Shown piece after piece: positions 1 through 6,686 of a stretch of 9,223 nt of DNA. This stretch comes from DAONLM01 sp035406685 (GTDB lineage: Bacteria > Spirochaetota > GWE2-31-10 > MWDO01). The stretch lies in NCBI GenBank assembly GCA_035406685.1, contig DAONLM010000114.1, positions 1 through 9,223 on the forward strand, in the 5' to 3' direction. Both the position numbers and the translations under genes were made by a program. The notes below the pieces were generated by a model. It saw nothing but the letters and a program-made list of their open reading frames with translations, was not told the origin of the DNA and searched no databases. How positions within the stretch are numbered: position 1 is the first letter of the stretch; each line of letters opens with the position of its first letter.

Positions 1-20
1 TTTGAGAAAATCCTTTACAA
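1..20 (+). repeat. Left copy of a window-spanning inverted repeat
   Basis: These 20 bases match the reverse complement of 9170-9189 at 19 of 20 positions, including the uninterrupted core ATCCTTTACAA. The similarity may continue inward for about 40 more bases, since both copies run into an A-tract, a T-tract and then TAAAGT, but that part is low complexity. It could be a dispersed intergenic repeat or the end of a larger element. No transposase is seen in the window. Confidence 0.55.
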
Positions 21-34
21 GTTTTGAGAAAAAA

Positions 35-61
35 TTTAATTTTTTTTGAAAAAAAATTAAA
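35..61. repeat. Perfect 13-bp A/T inverted repeat
   Basis: The left arm at 35-47 (TTTAA followed by eight T) and the right arm at 49-61 (eight A followed by TTAAA) are exact reverse complements around a single G at 48. As RNA the loop is too small for an ideal hairpin and the stem has no GC pairs. It is more likely a DNA feature, such as bent DNA or a melting-prone site, or a weak terminator for a gene to the left of the window. Confidence 0.5.
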
Positions 62-65
62 GTGA

Positions 66-122
66 GGGACAGACTTATAAATTTTTTATAATTATAAAAT
101 TAAAACAGGGGACAGACCTGTT
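66..122. repeat. Paired GGGACAGAC motif with one hairpin-forming copy
   Basis: GGGACAGAC occurs at 66-74 and again at 109-117, in the same orientation, 43 bases apart. The second copy sits inside a 6-bp hairpin: AACAGG at 104-109 and CCTGTT at 117-122 pair across the loop GGACAGA. Motifs of the AACAGGTCTGTCCC type are, from memory, common beside REP-associated tyrosine transposases in many bacteria. No such transposase is present, so this would be a remnant or an isolated repeat. The family assignment is tentative. Confidence 0.4.
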
Positions 123-201
123 CTATAACTATCATGATGTGAAACTATTTTTCATATAGATGTTAATAACTTACAAATTAAAATTTTGTTAGTATATATA
201 C

Positions 202-211
202 GACAATTGTC
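202..211. repeat. Perfect 10-bp palindrome GACAATTGTC
   Basis: GACAATTGTC equals its own reverse complement and does not extend further. It lies just after an alternating TATATATA run. A dimeric regulator site is possible, but it sits about 240 bases before the start codon and some 130 bases before the promoter called here. A chance palindrome in A/T-rich DNA cannot be excluded. Confidence 0.2.
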
Positions 212-330
212 CTAGTTTAACCAAAAAGGATGAATCAAATTTATTTTATAAAGATCTCAACTTACAATGGGGAAATATTACTTTTTTTAATCTATATAAT
301 TTTTTAAAAAAATAAAATTATTGAGATATC

Positions 331-381
331 TTTATTAAAAATCTTGACTTTTAATAAATATTTAAGTAAAATTTATTAAAA
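331..381. promoter_or_regulatory. Operator-like dyad around the -35 of the first gene
   Basis: TTTATTAAAA at 331-340 and its exact reverse complement TTTTAATAAA at 349-358 form a 10-bp inverted repeat with an 8-base spacer. The -35 hexamer TTGACT (344-349) lies in that spacer and the first base of the right arm. A third, direct copy of TTTATTAAAA lies at 372-381, just after the proposed -10. This placement would suit a repressor that covers the promoter. The motif is pure A/T in A/T-rich DNA, so chance is a real alternative. Confidence 0.35.
344..372 (+). promoter_or_regulatory. Sigma70-type promoter of the acidic-protein gene
   Basis: The -35 TTGACT (344-349) and -10 TAAAAT (367-372) are each one base off consensus and are separated by exactly 17 bases. 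Transcription would start near 379, giving a leader of about 70 bases. A second, perfect -10 hexamer, TATAAT, lies at 386-391 after a GGGG run, but it has no good -35 at the right distance, so it is an alternative or secondary start. Confidence 0.6.
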
Positions 382-451
382 GGGGTATAATTTAAATTAC
401 TATTTTGACGAAGTATATATTAGAATTTTTTTTAAAAAAAAGAGGTAAACT

Positions 452-2482
452 ATGCCTATTGATAAAAATATTGAGGATTTAGAATTAACTGATTTAGATA
501 CTGATACTCTGGCAATAGACAATATGGATAATATTTCTGATTTAGAAGTAGATTCAAATAGTAGTGAACTTGATAACATAGATCTGGATATTTCTGAAAT
601 AGATACAGATATTAATTCATTCAACTTAGAAGAAGAGGAAAATAAAAATATCAATGATGATACTTCTTTTTTAAATAAAGAGCCTGAAGATAATTTGACA
701 GAAAATTTAGAAGATGAAAAAATTAAAATAGACTCTGATATTGACCTTAACTTAGATTTTGAATCAGGTGGGGAAGAGGGTAATATTGGCACATCTGATT
801 ATAATGATATTTCTGAAGATAATACATTAGATAATAGCAAGGAAGAAGAGATAGATCTTTCTCTTGAGGAGAGTTTTAAAGAGATAGAAAATGATATAAC
901 CGGGTCCAATGTTGAGTCAAATTTAGATGATCTTGACATAAAGAATGATCTTGGATTAGAAGATGAGTTGTCACTCGGAACAGAAGAAGAGATTGATAGT
1001 GATTTTAATCTTGATATTACTGATGATACCGGTAATATAATAGATGCATCAGAGGAGGAGTTTGGAGTTGATTTAAAATCAGGACCTGTTACAATAGACT
1101 TTTTTGATGAACAAAGTAATAAAGAAGAAAATCTTTCAGAATACTCTGAAAATCTAATTGATTTTGATGAACTCGATGAAAAAATGTCAAAAGATGATAC
1201 AGTTTTAAACCTCAATATTCCAGAAAAAAAACCATTAACACTAAGTGAAGAACAGACTAAATATTTAGAAGAAGAAACAGAAGAAGAAAAGATAGATATT
1301 GAAGATAATTTTGAAGAGATAAATAAGGATTTAGAAGAATTTAAAGTTGAAGAGGATCTAAACGATCTTTCACTCGAAACACTTGAAGATGAAGCAATGA
1401 GAAAATCAGAAGCATTAGTAACAGATGAAGAACTTGCTAACTTAGATACAGAAGAAAATATAGATTTGTCATTGGATAATATAGAAACAGAAGAAATAGA
1501 AGAGGCAACATTAGCAGAGGAAGAGATATCTTTAGAAAAGAGCGGCGAAGAAGAAGAAAAAATAGAAGAGGAGGAGAAATTAGAAGAACTGGATAATATT
1601 GATTACGATGTAGAATTAAACACCTTAGAAATCCAGAATGAAAAGGAAAAAGAAATACATTTTAATGAATTAGAGAAAAAAGAAGAATTGAATCCAGAGG
1701 AGGAGAAAATTGTTCTGGATGAAACTGAATTATCAGAAGTAGAAGAGGTAATATTCCCGGATGATGAGAACATGCCAGAATTGGATGAAGATATTAAGAG
1801 TATTGGATTAAAAGATTCTGATCTTGAAGGATCTATTTCACCTTTAACTGATACTGATACTGTCTTTTCCGAAAAAATTCAATCAGAGGAGAGTGAATTA
1901 ACTCTTGAAGAAGAATTAAATGAAGAAGATGCAAGTTTATCCCCAACAGAACTTGATAATATAATAAACACGACAGAATTAATAGAGACCCCAGCAGAGG
2001 AAATCGCAAATCAGGAAGAAGAGATTAGTTTAGAAGAACCTATCTTTGAAGAGGCAGAGGAGCCAAAAGAGGAAAATTTAGAAGAACTAGATTTAAATTT
2101 AGAATTAGAAGAAGAAAGTGGTATAGATATTAAAGAAGAACCACAAACCATAGAAGAACCTATTACAGAATCATTGGGAGAATCTGAAACAATAGACCTA
2201 TCAAATTTTGAAGCTGAACTTGTTGATGCAAATCAGGAAGAGGTCCAGACTCTAAATATTTCAAAGGAAGAGGAAGAGGATATTTATAATAGTTTAAGAA
2301 AGGAAATGCAATCAAAGAAAAAAGAAGAGAGTGGCGACTTAAAAGAGGAAGTAAAATTAGTTTTATCTTATTTAGATCAGTTACTTGATTCTCTACCAGA
2401 AGAAAAAATAAAAGAATTTGCAGAGTCAAAAACTTTTGAAATATATAGAAAACTCTTTGAAGAACTTAATATTAAGAGTTAA
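452..2482 (+). CDS. Extremely acidic, probably disordered protein with a conserved-looking C-terminal tail
   Basis: I do not recognise this 676-residue protein as a named gene. It is overwhelmingly Glu, Asp, Leu, Ile, Asn and Ser: the first 100 residues contain 35 acidic residues, five Lys and no Arg. I count three Arg and one His in the whole chain, and no Cys or Trp. There is no signal peptide or membrane segment, so it should be cytoplasmic. Residues 1-620 look disordered, with short Leu/Ile-spaced acidic motifs. The last 50 residues (627-676) differ: a helix at about 630-643 (VLSYLDQLL), a turn (DSLPEEK), then a second amphipathic helix ending RKLFEELNIKS. That tail looks like a small folded binding module and resembles tails I associate with spirochaete proteins, from memory only. 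The start is secure: AGAGGT at 441-446 sits five bases before ATG. It is first in the plus-strand gene run and is followed by a terminator-like hairpin. A scaffold or cation-binding role is inference. Confidence 0.85.
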   Translation: MPIDKNIEDLELTDLDTDTLAIDNMDNISDLEVDSNSSELDNIDLDISEIDTDINSFNLEEEENKNINDDTSFLNKEPEDNLTENLEDEKIKIDSDIDLNLDFESGGEEGNIGTSDYNDISEDNTLDNSKEEEIDLSLEESFKEIENDITGSNVESNLDDLDIKNDLGLEDELSLGTEEEIDSDFNLDITDDTGNIIDASEEEFGVDLKSGPVTIDFFDEQSNKEENLSEYSENLIDFDELDEKMSKDDTVLNLNIPEKKPLTLSEEQTKYLEEETEEEKIDIEDNFEEINKDLEEFKVEEDLNDLSLETLEDEAMRKSEALVTDEELANLDTEENIDLSLDNIETEEIEEATLAEEEISLEKSGEEEEKIEEEEKLEELDNIDYDVELNTLEIQNEKEKEIHFNELEKKEELNPEEEKIVLDETELSEVEEVIFPDDENMPELDEDIKSIGLKDSDLEGSISPLTDTDTVFSEKIQSEESELTLEEELNEEDASLSPTELDNIINTTELIETPAEEIANQEEEISLEEPIFEEAEEPKEENLEELDLNLELEEESGIDIKEEPQTIEEPITESLGESETIDLSNFEAELVDANQEEVQTLNISKEEEEDIYNSLRKEMQSKKKEESGDLKEEVKLVLSYLDQLLDSLPEEKIKEFAESKTFEIYRKLFEELNIKS

Positions 2483-2502
2483 TTTTTTATCGCTTTTAAA
2501 TT

Positions 2503-2532
2503 AAAAAAAACCTTATAAAGAGGCTTTTTTTT
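2503..2532. terminator. Terminator-like hairpin with A- and T-tracts
   Basis: Eight A (2503-2510) plus CCT (2511-2513) pair with AGG (2521-2523) plus eight T (2525-2532), with a single bulged C at 2524 and the loop TATAAAG. This is a usual rho-independent layout, with a terminal T-run for the plus strand. The GC core is only three pairs, so termination may be partial, leaving some read-through to the next gene 26 bases on. I see no convincing promoter between this hairpin and 2559. Confidence 0.5.
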
Positions 2533-2558
2533 AAAAAAAAATCAACACAGGGATTATT

Positions 2559-4409
2559 ATGGGAGTTGGGCTATTAAGAAAGGCATTAATATATAGAGAG
2601 AAATATTTAAACAAACCAAAAAAAGGATTATTAAAAAGGGCATTAGAGTATCTTGAAACTTTAAATAATAACTATCCACAAACAATAAATAATATAGACA
2701 TTTCAGAAAAAATACCAGAAATAGGAATTGAAACAGAATTAATAGAAGAAAAAGATCACAAAATAGAAGATATAGACATCTCTTTTAATGAAGAAATCCC
2801 GGATAATGAAGTTATTTCAAAATTACAAAATATAGAGGCACAATCAAAAGAAAATATATTAGAATCCAATATAGAAGAATTGCAACTTGAATTAATGGAA
2901 GATCTCTCTAAAATAGAAAATATTGAGATGCCAGAGGGTGAAAATATAGAAGAAAATGTAAATGAAGAGAATGAAGAGGCAGAACTCGAAGAGGTAAGCA
3001 TTATTGAACCAGAAATAGAATCTGGTTTAGAAGTTAGCAAAGAAGAGCCTATTTTAGAGGAAGAAATAGCTAAAACTCAAGAAGATGAAAAATTAAATGA
3101 GATAAAAAAAGAAGAAGAATTAAAAGAAGAATTAGAAACTTTAGAAAAAGAAGAAATTTTAGAAGAAGTAATAGAAGAAGAAAATAATGAAGAAAAAGAA
3201 GATGAGAATATAGGTTTAGAAGAAATTAATGAGGGTAAAATATTACAAAATATTAATGAGAGTAACTTAAATGAAGTAACAAAAAATAAATTATTAAACG
3301 AAGAGTATATATCTAAGGACAGAGATTTCAATAAAAAATATTATTATAATATTCTTAAGAAGGTATCAAAAGATTTTGCAACGCTTGTAATAAATACAGA
3401 ATCATATAAAGATTTTTTAAAAATAATATCAGATAATTTTAATATATCAAAATCAGCACTTTTAATATATTCTCCTCAACAGCAGAGATTTATATGCTGG
3501 CATTCAAAAAATATAGATTCAGAATCAGTAAATAAACTTAATTTTGACTTAAATTTTGGTAATATCTATAAAAATATTGCAAAAGAGAAAGCATATCTTA
3601 TATTGCCAAACAATCCGTATTTTGAAAATATTGAAAAATTGCTTTCGTCAAATGATAAAAATAACTCAGATTTTCAATTATGGGTTCCTTTTATATTTTC
3701 TGCAAGAATAATAGGAATTCTTTTATCTCTACAATTATATGACAGATCAACTCCAACTGCCGATTTAATCGAGAGTTTGGAGATAATCGGTAGATTAAAT
3801 GGGGCTTTACTATATAATTTATTCCAGCACTATAATATAACTTTTCAAAAAAAAAATGAACTAAAATCAGAAAACCAGGTGGAAGATTTAAAAGAAATAA
3901 ACGAAGAAGAGAAAAAAGAGATTGAAATTGAGATTGCTGATAAAATAAATAATAACAATTCAATGATAGATGAAGAAATACCTATCGAAGAAATTTTTCC
4001 AGAAAAATATCATAAACTTGTATATTTTACCCAACAGAAACTTAAAGAGACTCCCAATATGTTTATCTCTTTTATCTCAATAAAACTCACAAATAAAAAT
4101 GAAATTGAAAATAATATCCCTAATTTTAAAACAGTCAATTTTTTAAGTGATATTCAATTTATAGCAATGAATATTGCTGGCACAAACTCTTTTTTACAGG
4201 TTTATGATGATTTCTCTATGATAATAATACTCCCAGAAGTGAAAAAATCAGTTGCAGCAAATACTTCAAAAGTAATAATAGATGAAACAAAAATGATGTT
4301 TAATGAAATATTTGGTGGAATTAACCTTGATTTTAAAGATCTTGTTCTCTCCTTTCCAGAGGACTCAAATAAATATATAGAGATATTCCATAAACTTATT
4401 AATTTCTAA
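2559..4409 (+). CDS. GAF-like sensor protein with acidic linker and degenerate GGDEF-like C-terminal domain
   Basis: This is a 616-residue cytoplasmic protein with no signal peptide or membrane segment. Residues 1-36 are basic and repeat themselves loosely (GLLRKALIYREKYL, then GLLKRALEYLE), suggesting paired short helices. Residues 45-245 are a Glu-rich disordered linker much like the upstream gene product. Residues about 262-422 look like a GAF domain: helix, then a strand-rich region (SALLIYSPQQQRFICW), then LWVPFIFSARIIGILLSLQL and a closing helix. After a second charged linker, residues about 478-616 follow a GGDEF-like pattern: a strand (FISFISIKL), a helix, then VYDDFSMIIILPEVKKSVA where active enzymes have GGDEF and a following strand. 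The catalytic motif is replaced by YDDF (549-552), so cyclic-di-GMP synthesis is not expected; a ligand-binding or interaction role is inferred. AGGGA at 2549-2553 lies five bases before ATG. The next gene starts six bases after the stop. Both domain calls come from pattern alone. Confidence 0.8.
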   Translation: MGVGLLRKALIYREKYLNKPKKGLLKRALEYLETLNNNYPQTINNIDISEKIPEIGIETELIEEKDHKIEDIDISFNEEIPDNEVISKLQNIEAQSKENILESNIEELQLELMEDLSKIENIEMPEGENIEENVNEENEEAELEEVSIIEPEIESGLEVSKEEPILEEEIAKTQEDEKLNEIKKEEELKEELETLEKEEILEEVIEEENNEEKEDENIGLEEINEGKILQNINESNLNEVTKNKLLNEEYISKDRDFNKKYYYNILKKVSKDFATLVINTESYKDFLKIISDNFNISKSALLIYSPQQQRFICWHSKNIDSESVNKLNFDLNFGNIYKNIAKEKAYLILPNNPYFENIEKLLSSNDKNNSDFQLWVPFIFSARIIGILLSLQLYDRSTPTADLIESLEIIGRLNGALLYNLFQHYNITFQKKNELKSENQVEDLKEINEEEKKEIEIEIADKINNNNSMIDEEIPIEEIFPEKYHKLVYFTQQKLKETPNMFISFISIKLTNKNEIENNIPNFKTVNFLSDIQFIAMNIAGTNSFLQVYDDFSMIIILPEVKKSVAANTSKVIIDETKMMFNEIFGGINLDFKDLVLSFPEDSNKYIEIFHKLINF

Positions 4410-4415
4410 AAGAAT

Positions 4416-5789
4416 ATGACATATGTAAAAGAAATAGCAAAAAATGGCTATCCTACTTACAAATTTAATAATGTATATCTCTATTCAAAGTATGATCCAT
4501 TAAAAGAGGCAAAAAGATTTGTGGATGAACAAAATCTAAAAAAGAATGTTATCACTCTCTGCGGTGCAGACTATGTAAATTTTGAACTCTCTAAAAGAGA
4601 AGAGATTAAAAATATACTTTCGATTGAAATAATGGATTTTGATAATAGAGAAGATATCCCAAAAAAGATCTCATTTAAGGATCTTAATCAATTAGAGTTT
4701 TTTTTATGGCAAAAGATCAATAGTGCTGAAATAGATGTTAATGAGATATCAGTTGTTATCTGGTTACCTCTGATAAATTCAAATAGTAATCTATTTTTAC
4801 CAATTATTAACAAAATAAATTCTATTATAAGAAAGATAACAATGTCTTATTTAACTGAAAAGAAATTTATGATTCTTGAATTAAGAAACGCAATAAGAAA
4901 TATACTTTCTTTTTCAGAATTAAAAATAGTTGAAAATAAAAAAATAGATGATAATATAGCCTTAATAGTTGCCTCTGGCGCAAGTCTTTTTCACCATGTT
5001 GAAAAAATAAGAAGTTTAAAAGAAAATATCACAATATTCAGTTTGCCATCGAGTCTTCCATATCTTTACCATGCCAATATTGAGCCAGACTATGCAATTG
5101 CCGTGGATCCAGGGTATGCAACTTTTTATCATATTTCAAAATATAAAAATAATCTTAAATTATTGACAACTCTTTCAATTACACCATCTATTCTAAAACT
5201 TAAGAATATAGAGCCAATCTTTTTTAATTATGGTTCTGATCTTGAAAATTTTATTTTTAAAGATAAAAATATAGTAACAAGTTATTCAGAGGGGAGTGTA
5301 ATATTCAATATTTTAAACATATTAGAACAGCTTAATTATGAGAGTGTGATTATTGTAGGACTTGATTTTTCTTTTAAAGACAATAGAAGTCATATAAAAG
5401 AAGGATATTTTGAAAAGGAATTAATGGCAAAAAGCTTTTATTTTAAAACACTGGAAAATCATATTTTATCAACAATAGCAAATAAAGATAGGTCGCAGAT
5501 AAGAATAAAAGATAAAATCTTTATTACAGATGTGGCATTAAAAACTTATTATGAGCATTTTCTTGAAAGAAAATTCAATTTAAATATTATGTTATTCAAT
5601 GATTGCTATAATCCTTTATCCGAAGAGATCGAAAAAATTGATTATTATGATTTTAGAGAAAAATATAAAAATAATATAAAAAAAGAGATCTCGATATCTA
5701 CGATTAAGATACCTCAAAATATAAAAGAAAAAATAAAATTATATTCAAAAGATATAGAAAGTAAGAAATTAATAAAATTCTTTAATTGA
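4416..5789 (+). CDS. Maf/DUF115 family protein (motility-associated, glycosyltransferase-like)
   Basis: This is a 457-residue protein of the DUF115/MptE-like family. Known bacterial members (Maf) attach nonulosonate sugars to flagellin in the cytoplasm; an archaeal member, MptE, is a pterin pyrophosphokinase. The N-terminal part (about 8-60) has the family pattern GYPTYKF...LYSKYDPLKEAKRFV, followed by VITLCGAD where relatives usually have a glycine-rich motif, here eroded. The core (about 178-335) shows IALIVASGASL (181-191), IEPDYAIAVDPG (222-233), SEGSV (291-295) and SVIIVGLDFSF (310-320) with H326. These match the nucleotide-sugar binding, Asp-containing and catalytic-core signatures of the family. 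The C-terminal 100 residues are helical and charged. Six bases separate it from the upstream stop and its ribosome-binding site is weak (AAAAGAA), so translational coupling is likely. No flagellin or sugar-synthesis gene lies nearby, so the acceptor and sugar are unknown. The family call is firm; the function is inferred. Confidence 0.88.
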   Translation: MTYVKEIAKNGYPTYKFNNVYLYSKYDPLKEAKRFVDEQNLKKNVITLCGADYVNFELSKREEIKNILSIEIMDFDNREDIPKKISFKDLNQLEFFLWQKINSAEIDVNEISVVIWLPLINSNSNLFLPIINKINSIIRKITMSYLTEKKFMILELRNAIRNILSFSELKIVENKKIDDNIALIVASGASLFHHVEKIRSLKENITIFSLPSSLPYLYHANIEPDYAIAVDPGYATFYHISKYKNNLKLLTTLSITPSILKLKNIEPIFFNYGSDLENFIFKDKNIVTSYSEGSVIFNILNILEQLNYESVIIVGLDFSFKDNRSHIKEGYFEKELMAKSFYFKTLENHILSTIANKDRSQIRIKDKIFITDVALKTYYEHFLERKFNLNIMLFNDCYNPLSEEIEKIDYYDFREKYKNNIKKEISISTIKIPQNIKEKIKLYSKDIESKKLIKFFN

Positions 5790-5909
5790 TTTTTTATTAG
5801 AATATTTTTTAAGAATTTTTAATTTTATAACATTTAGAAAAAATTAAATTAAAAAAAATAAATATTAATAAAGATATGATAAAAAATATTAAAAAAAGTT
5901 AAATTTTTA

Positions 5910-5938
5910 TTTACCAGCTAAAAGGATTGTGATATATT
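5910..5938 (+). promoter_or_regulatory. Possible extended -10 promoter giving a leaderless TPR transcript
   Basis: TTTACC (5910-5915) and TATATT (5933-5938) are 17 bases apart, and TGA directly precedes the -10, matching the extended -10 TGN element. The expected start of transcription, about seven bases after the -10, coincides with the ATG at 5945. The 155-bp gap before it (5790-5944) otherwise shows only A/T runs and no clear terminator hairpin. Confidence 0.4.
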
Positions 5939-5944
5939 TAAAAT

Positions 5945-6649
5945 ATGCGTAAAATTCTTTTTTTATTTTTTAGTTATTTTTTTCTCTCTTTACTATTTGC
6001 AGATGATCTAAATAATATAATAGAGAAAACAATAAGATTTGATAAATGGGAAGAGGCTAAAATAGAACTTGAAAATTATTTAAAAAGTAATCCTACTGAT
6101 AGTAATGCTTATTCATTATACGGTGTAGTGCTAAAAGAATTAAAACTTTATGATGAAGCAATAATTGCAACAAGAAGTGCTATAAATTTTGAAAAAGAAG
6201 ATATTAAAAAAGGGGAATATTATTATAATTTAGGAAATATTTATTATGTTAAAGGATTAAAAGATCTTGCAATTCAATCTTATGAAAAGGCTCTTAACTT
6301 AAATCCTAATCTCTTTCAGGCTTATTATATGCTTGGTTTAATATATTATGAAAATAAAGAATATGAAAAATGCATTGAACAGTGGAAATTTTATGTTACT
6401 CTTTCTACTAATATTGATAAAAAGAATAAAATATTAAGAGTAATTGCTAAATTTGAAAAAGAGATAGAAGAGGAAAAAAGAAGAGCAGAAGAAAGAAAAA
6501 GAAAAGAAGAGGAAGAGAGAAGAAAAAGAGAGGAATATTTAAAAAATTTAAAACAAGAACTCGAAGAGAGTCAAAAAGATTCAAAAAGCCTTGAAGAGTA
6601 TAAACTCAAAGAAGAAAAGAAAGAGCCAGACATAGAAGAAATAGATTAG
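5945..6649 (+). CDS. Secreted TPR protein with charged coiled-coil tail
   Basis: This is a 234-residue exported protein. Residues 1-19 form a signal peptide: MRK, then a Phe/Leu-rich core, ending LLFA before DD, with no lipobox Cys, so signal peptidase I cleavage fits. Four TPR-like units follow at about 21-52, 54-85, 90-123 and 124-157; the third is the clearest (YYNLGNIYYVKGLKDLAIQS). From about 168 to 225 the chain is almost all Lys, Arg and Glu and should form a long coiled coil. TPRs bind other proteins, so a periplasmic or envelope adaptor role is inferred. The ATG is the only usable start, because in-frame stops lie just upstream (5930, 5939). The nearest Shine-Dalgarno-like AAAGGA (5921-5926) is 18 bases away, too far, hence the leaderless idea. 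The larger TPR gene follows after 37 bases, so an operon is likely. Confidence 0.85.
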   Translation: MRKILFLFFSYFFLSLLFADDLNNIIEKTIRFDKWEEAKIELENYLKSNPTDSNAYSLYGVVLKELKLYDEAIIATRSAINFEKEDIKKGEYYYNLGNIYYVKGLKDLAIQSYEKALNLNPNLFQAYYMLGLIYYENKEYEKCIEQWKFYVTLSTNIDKKNKILRVIAKFEKEIEEEKRRAEERKRKEEEERRKREEYLKNLKQELEESQKDSKSLEEYKLKEEKKEPDIEEID

Positions 6650-6686
6650 AATTTTATTATATATAAAATAAAAAAGGAGATTTGGT

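Larger units (their letters stand above)
1..451. other. Gene-free leader region upstream of the acidic-protein gene
   Basis: I find no convincing gene in these 451 bases. The antisense reading frame that enters from 792 is a shadow of the acidic gene. The stretch holds long A and T tracts, a perfect A/T dyad, two GGGACAGAC motifs, a small palindrome and, at its right end, the promoter and ribosome-binding site of the first gene; each is listed separately. The two GGGACAGAC motifs stand out because almost everything around them is A or T. The A-tracts may bend the DNA upstream of the promoter, which is inference. Confidence 0.8.

Noticed and set aside
344..391. TTGACT (344-349) paired with the perfect TATAAT at 386-391
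   Set aside because: They are 36 bases apart, far from 17; TAAAAT at 367-372 is the correct partner.
405..433. TTGACG at 405-410 as a second -35
   Set aside because: The sequence 17 bases downstream is a T-run with no -10.
400..1215. Long minus-strand reading frames opposite the acidic gene (400-792 and 799-1215), rich in Ser and Leu
   Set aside because: They are the antisense of GAA, GAT and GAG codons, have no ribosome-binding site, and lie opposite a gene with a strong one.
620..3240. Repeated GAAGAAGA and similar runs as a possible minisatellite or CRISPR-like array
   Set aside because: There is no fixed period and there are no spacers; the runs reflect Glu-rich coding sequence.
2163..3963. 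Minus-strand reading frames at 2163-2429, 2756-3040, 3077-3331 and 3691-3963
   Set aside because: They are shadows of the plus-strand genes: low-complexity composition, no family features and no upstream signals.
2559..4409. Active diguanylate cyclase
   Set aside because: The GGDEF motif is absent; YDDF stands in its place.
4423..4425. ATG at 4423 as the start of the Maf-like protein
   Set aside because: It is out of frame with the protein; the ATG at 4416 is in frame.
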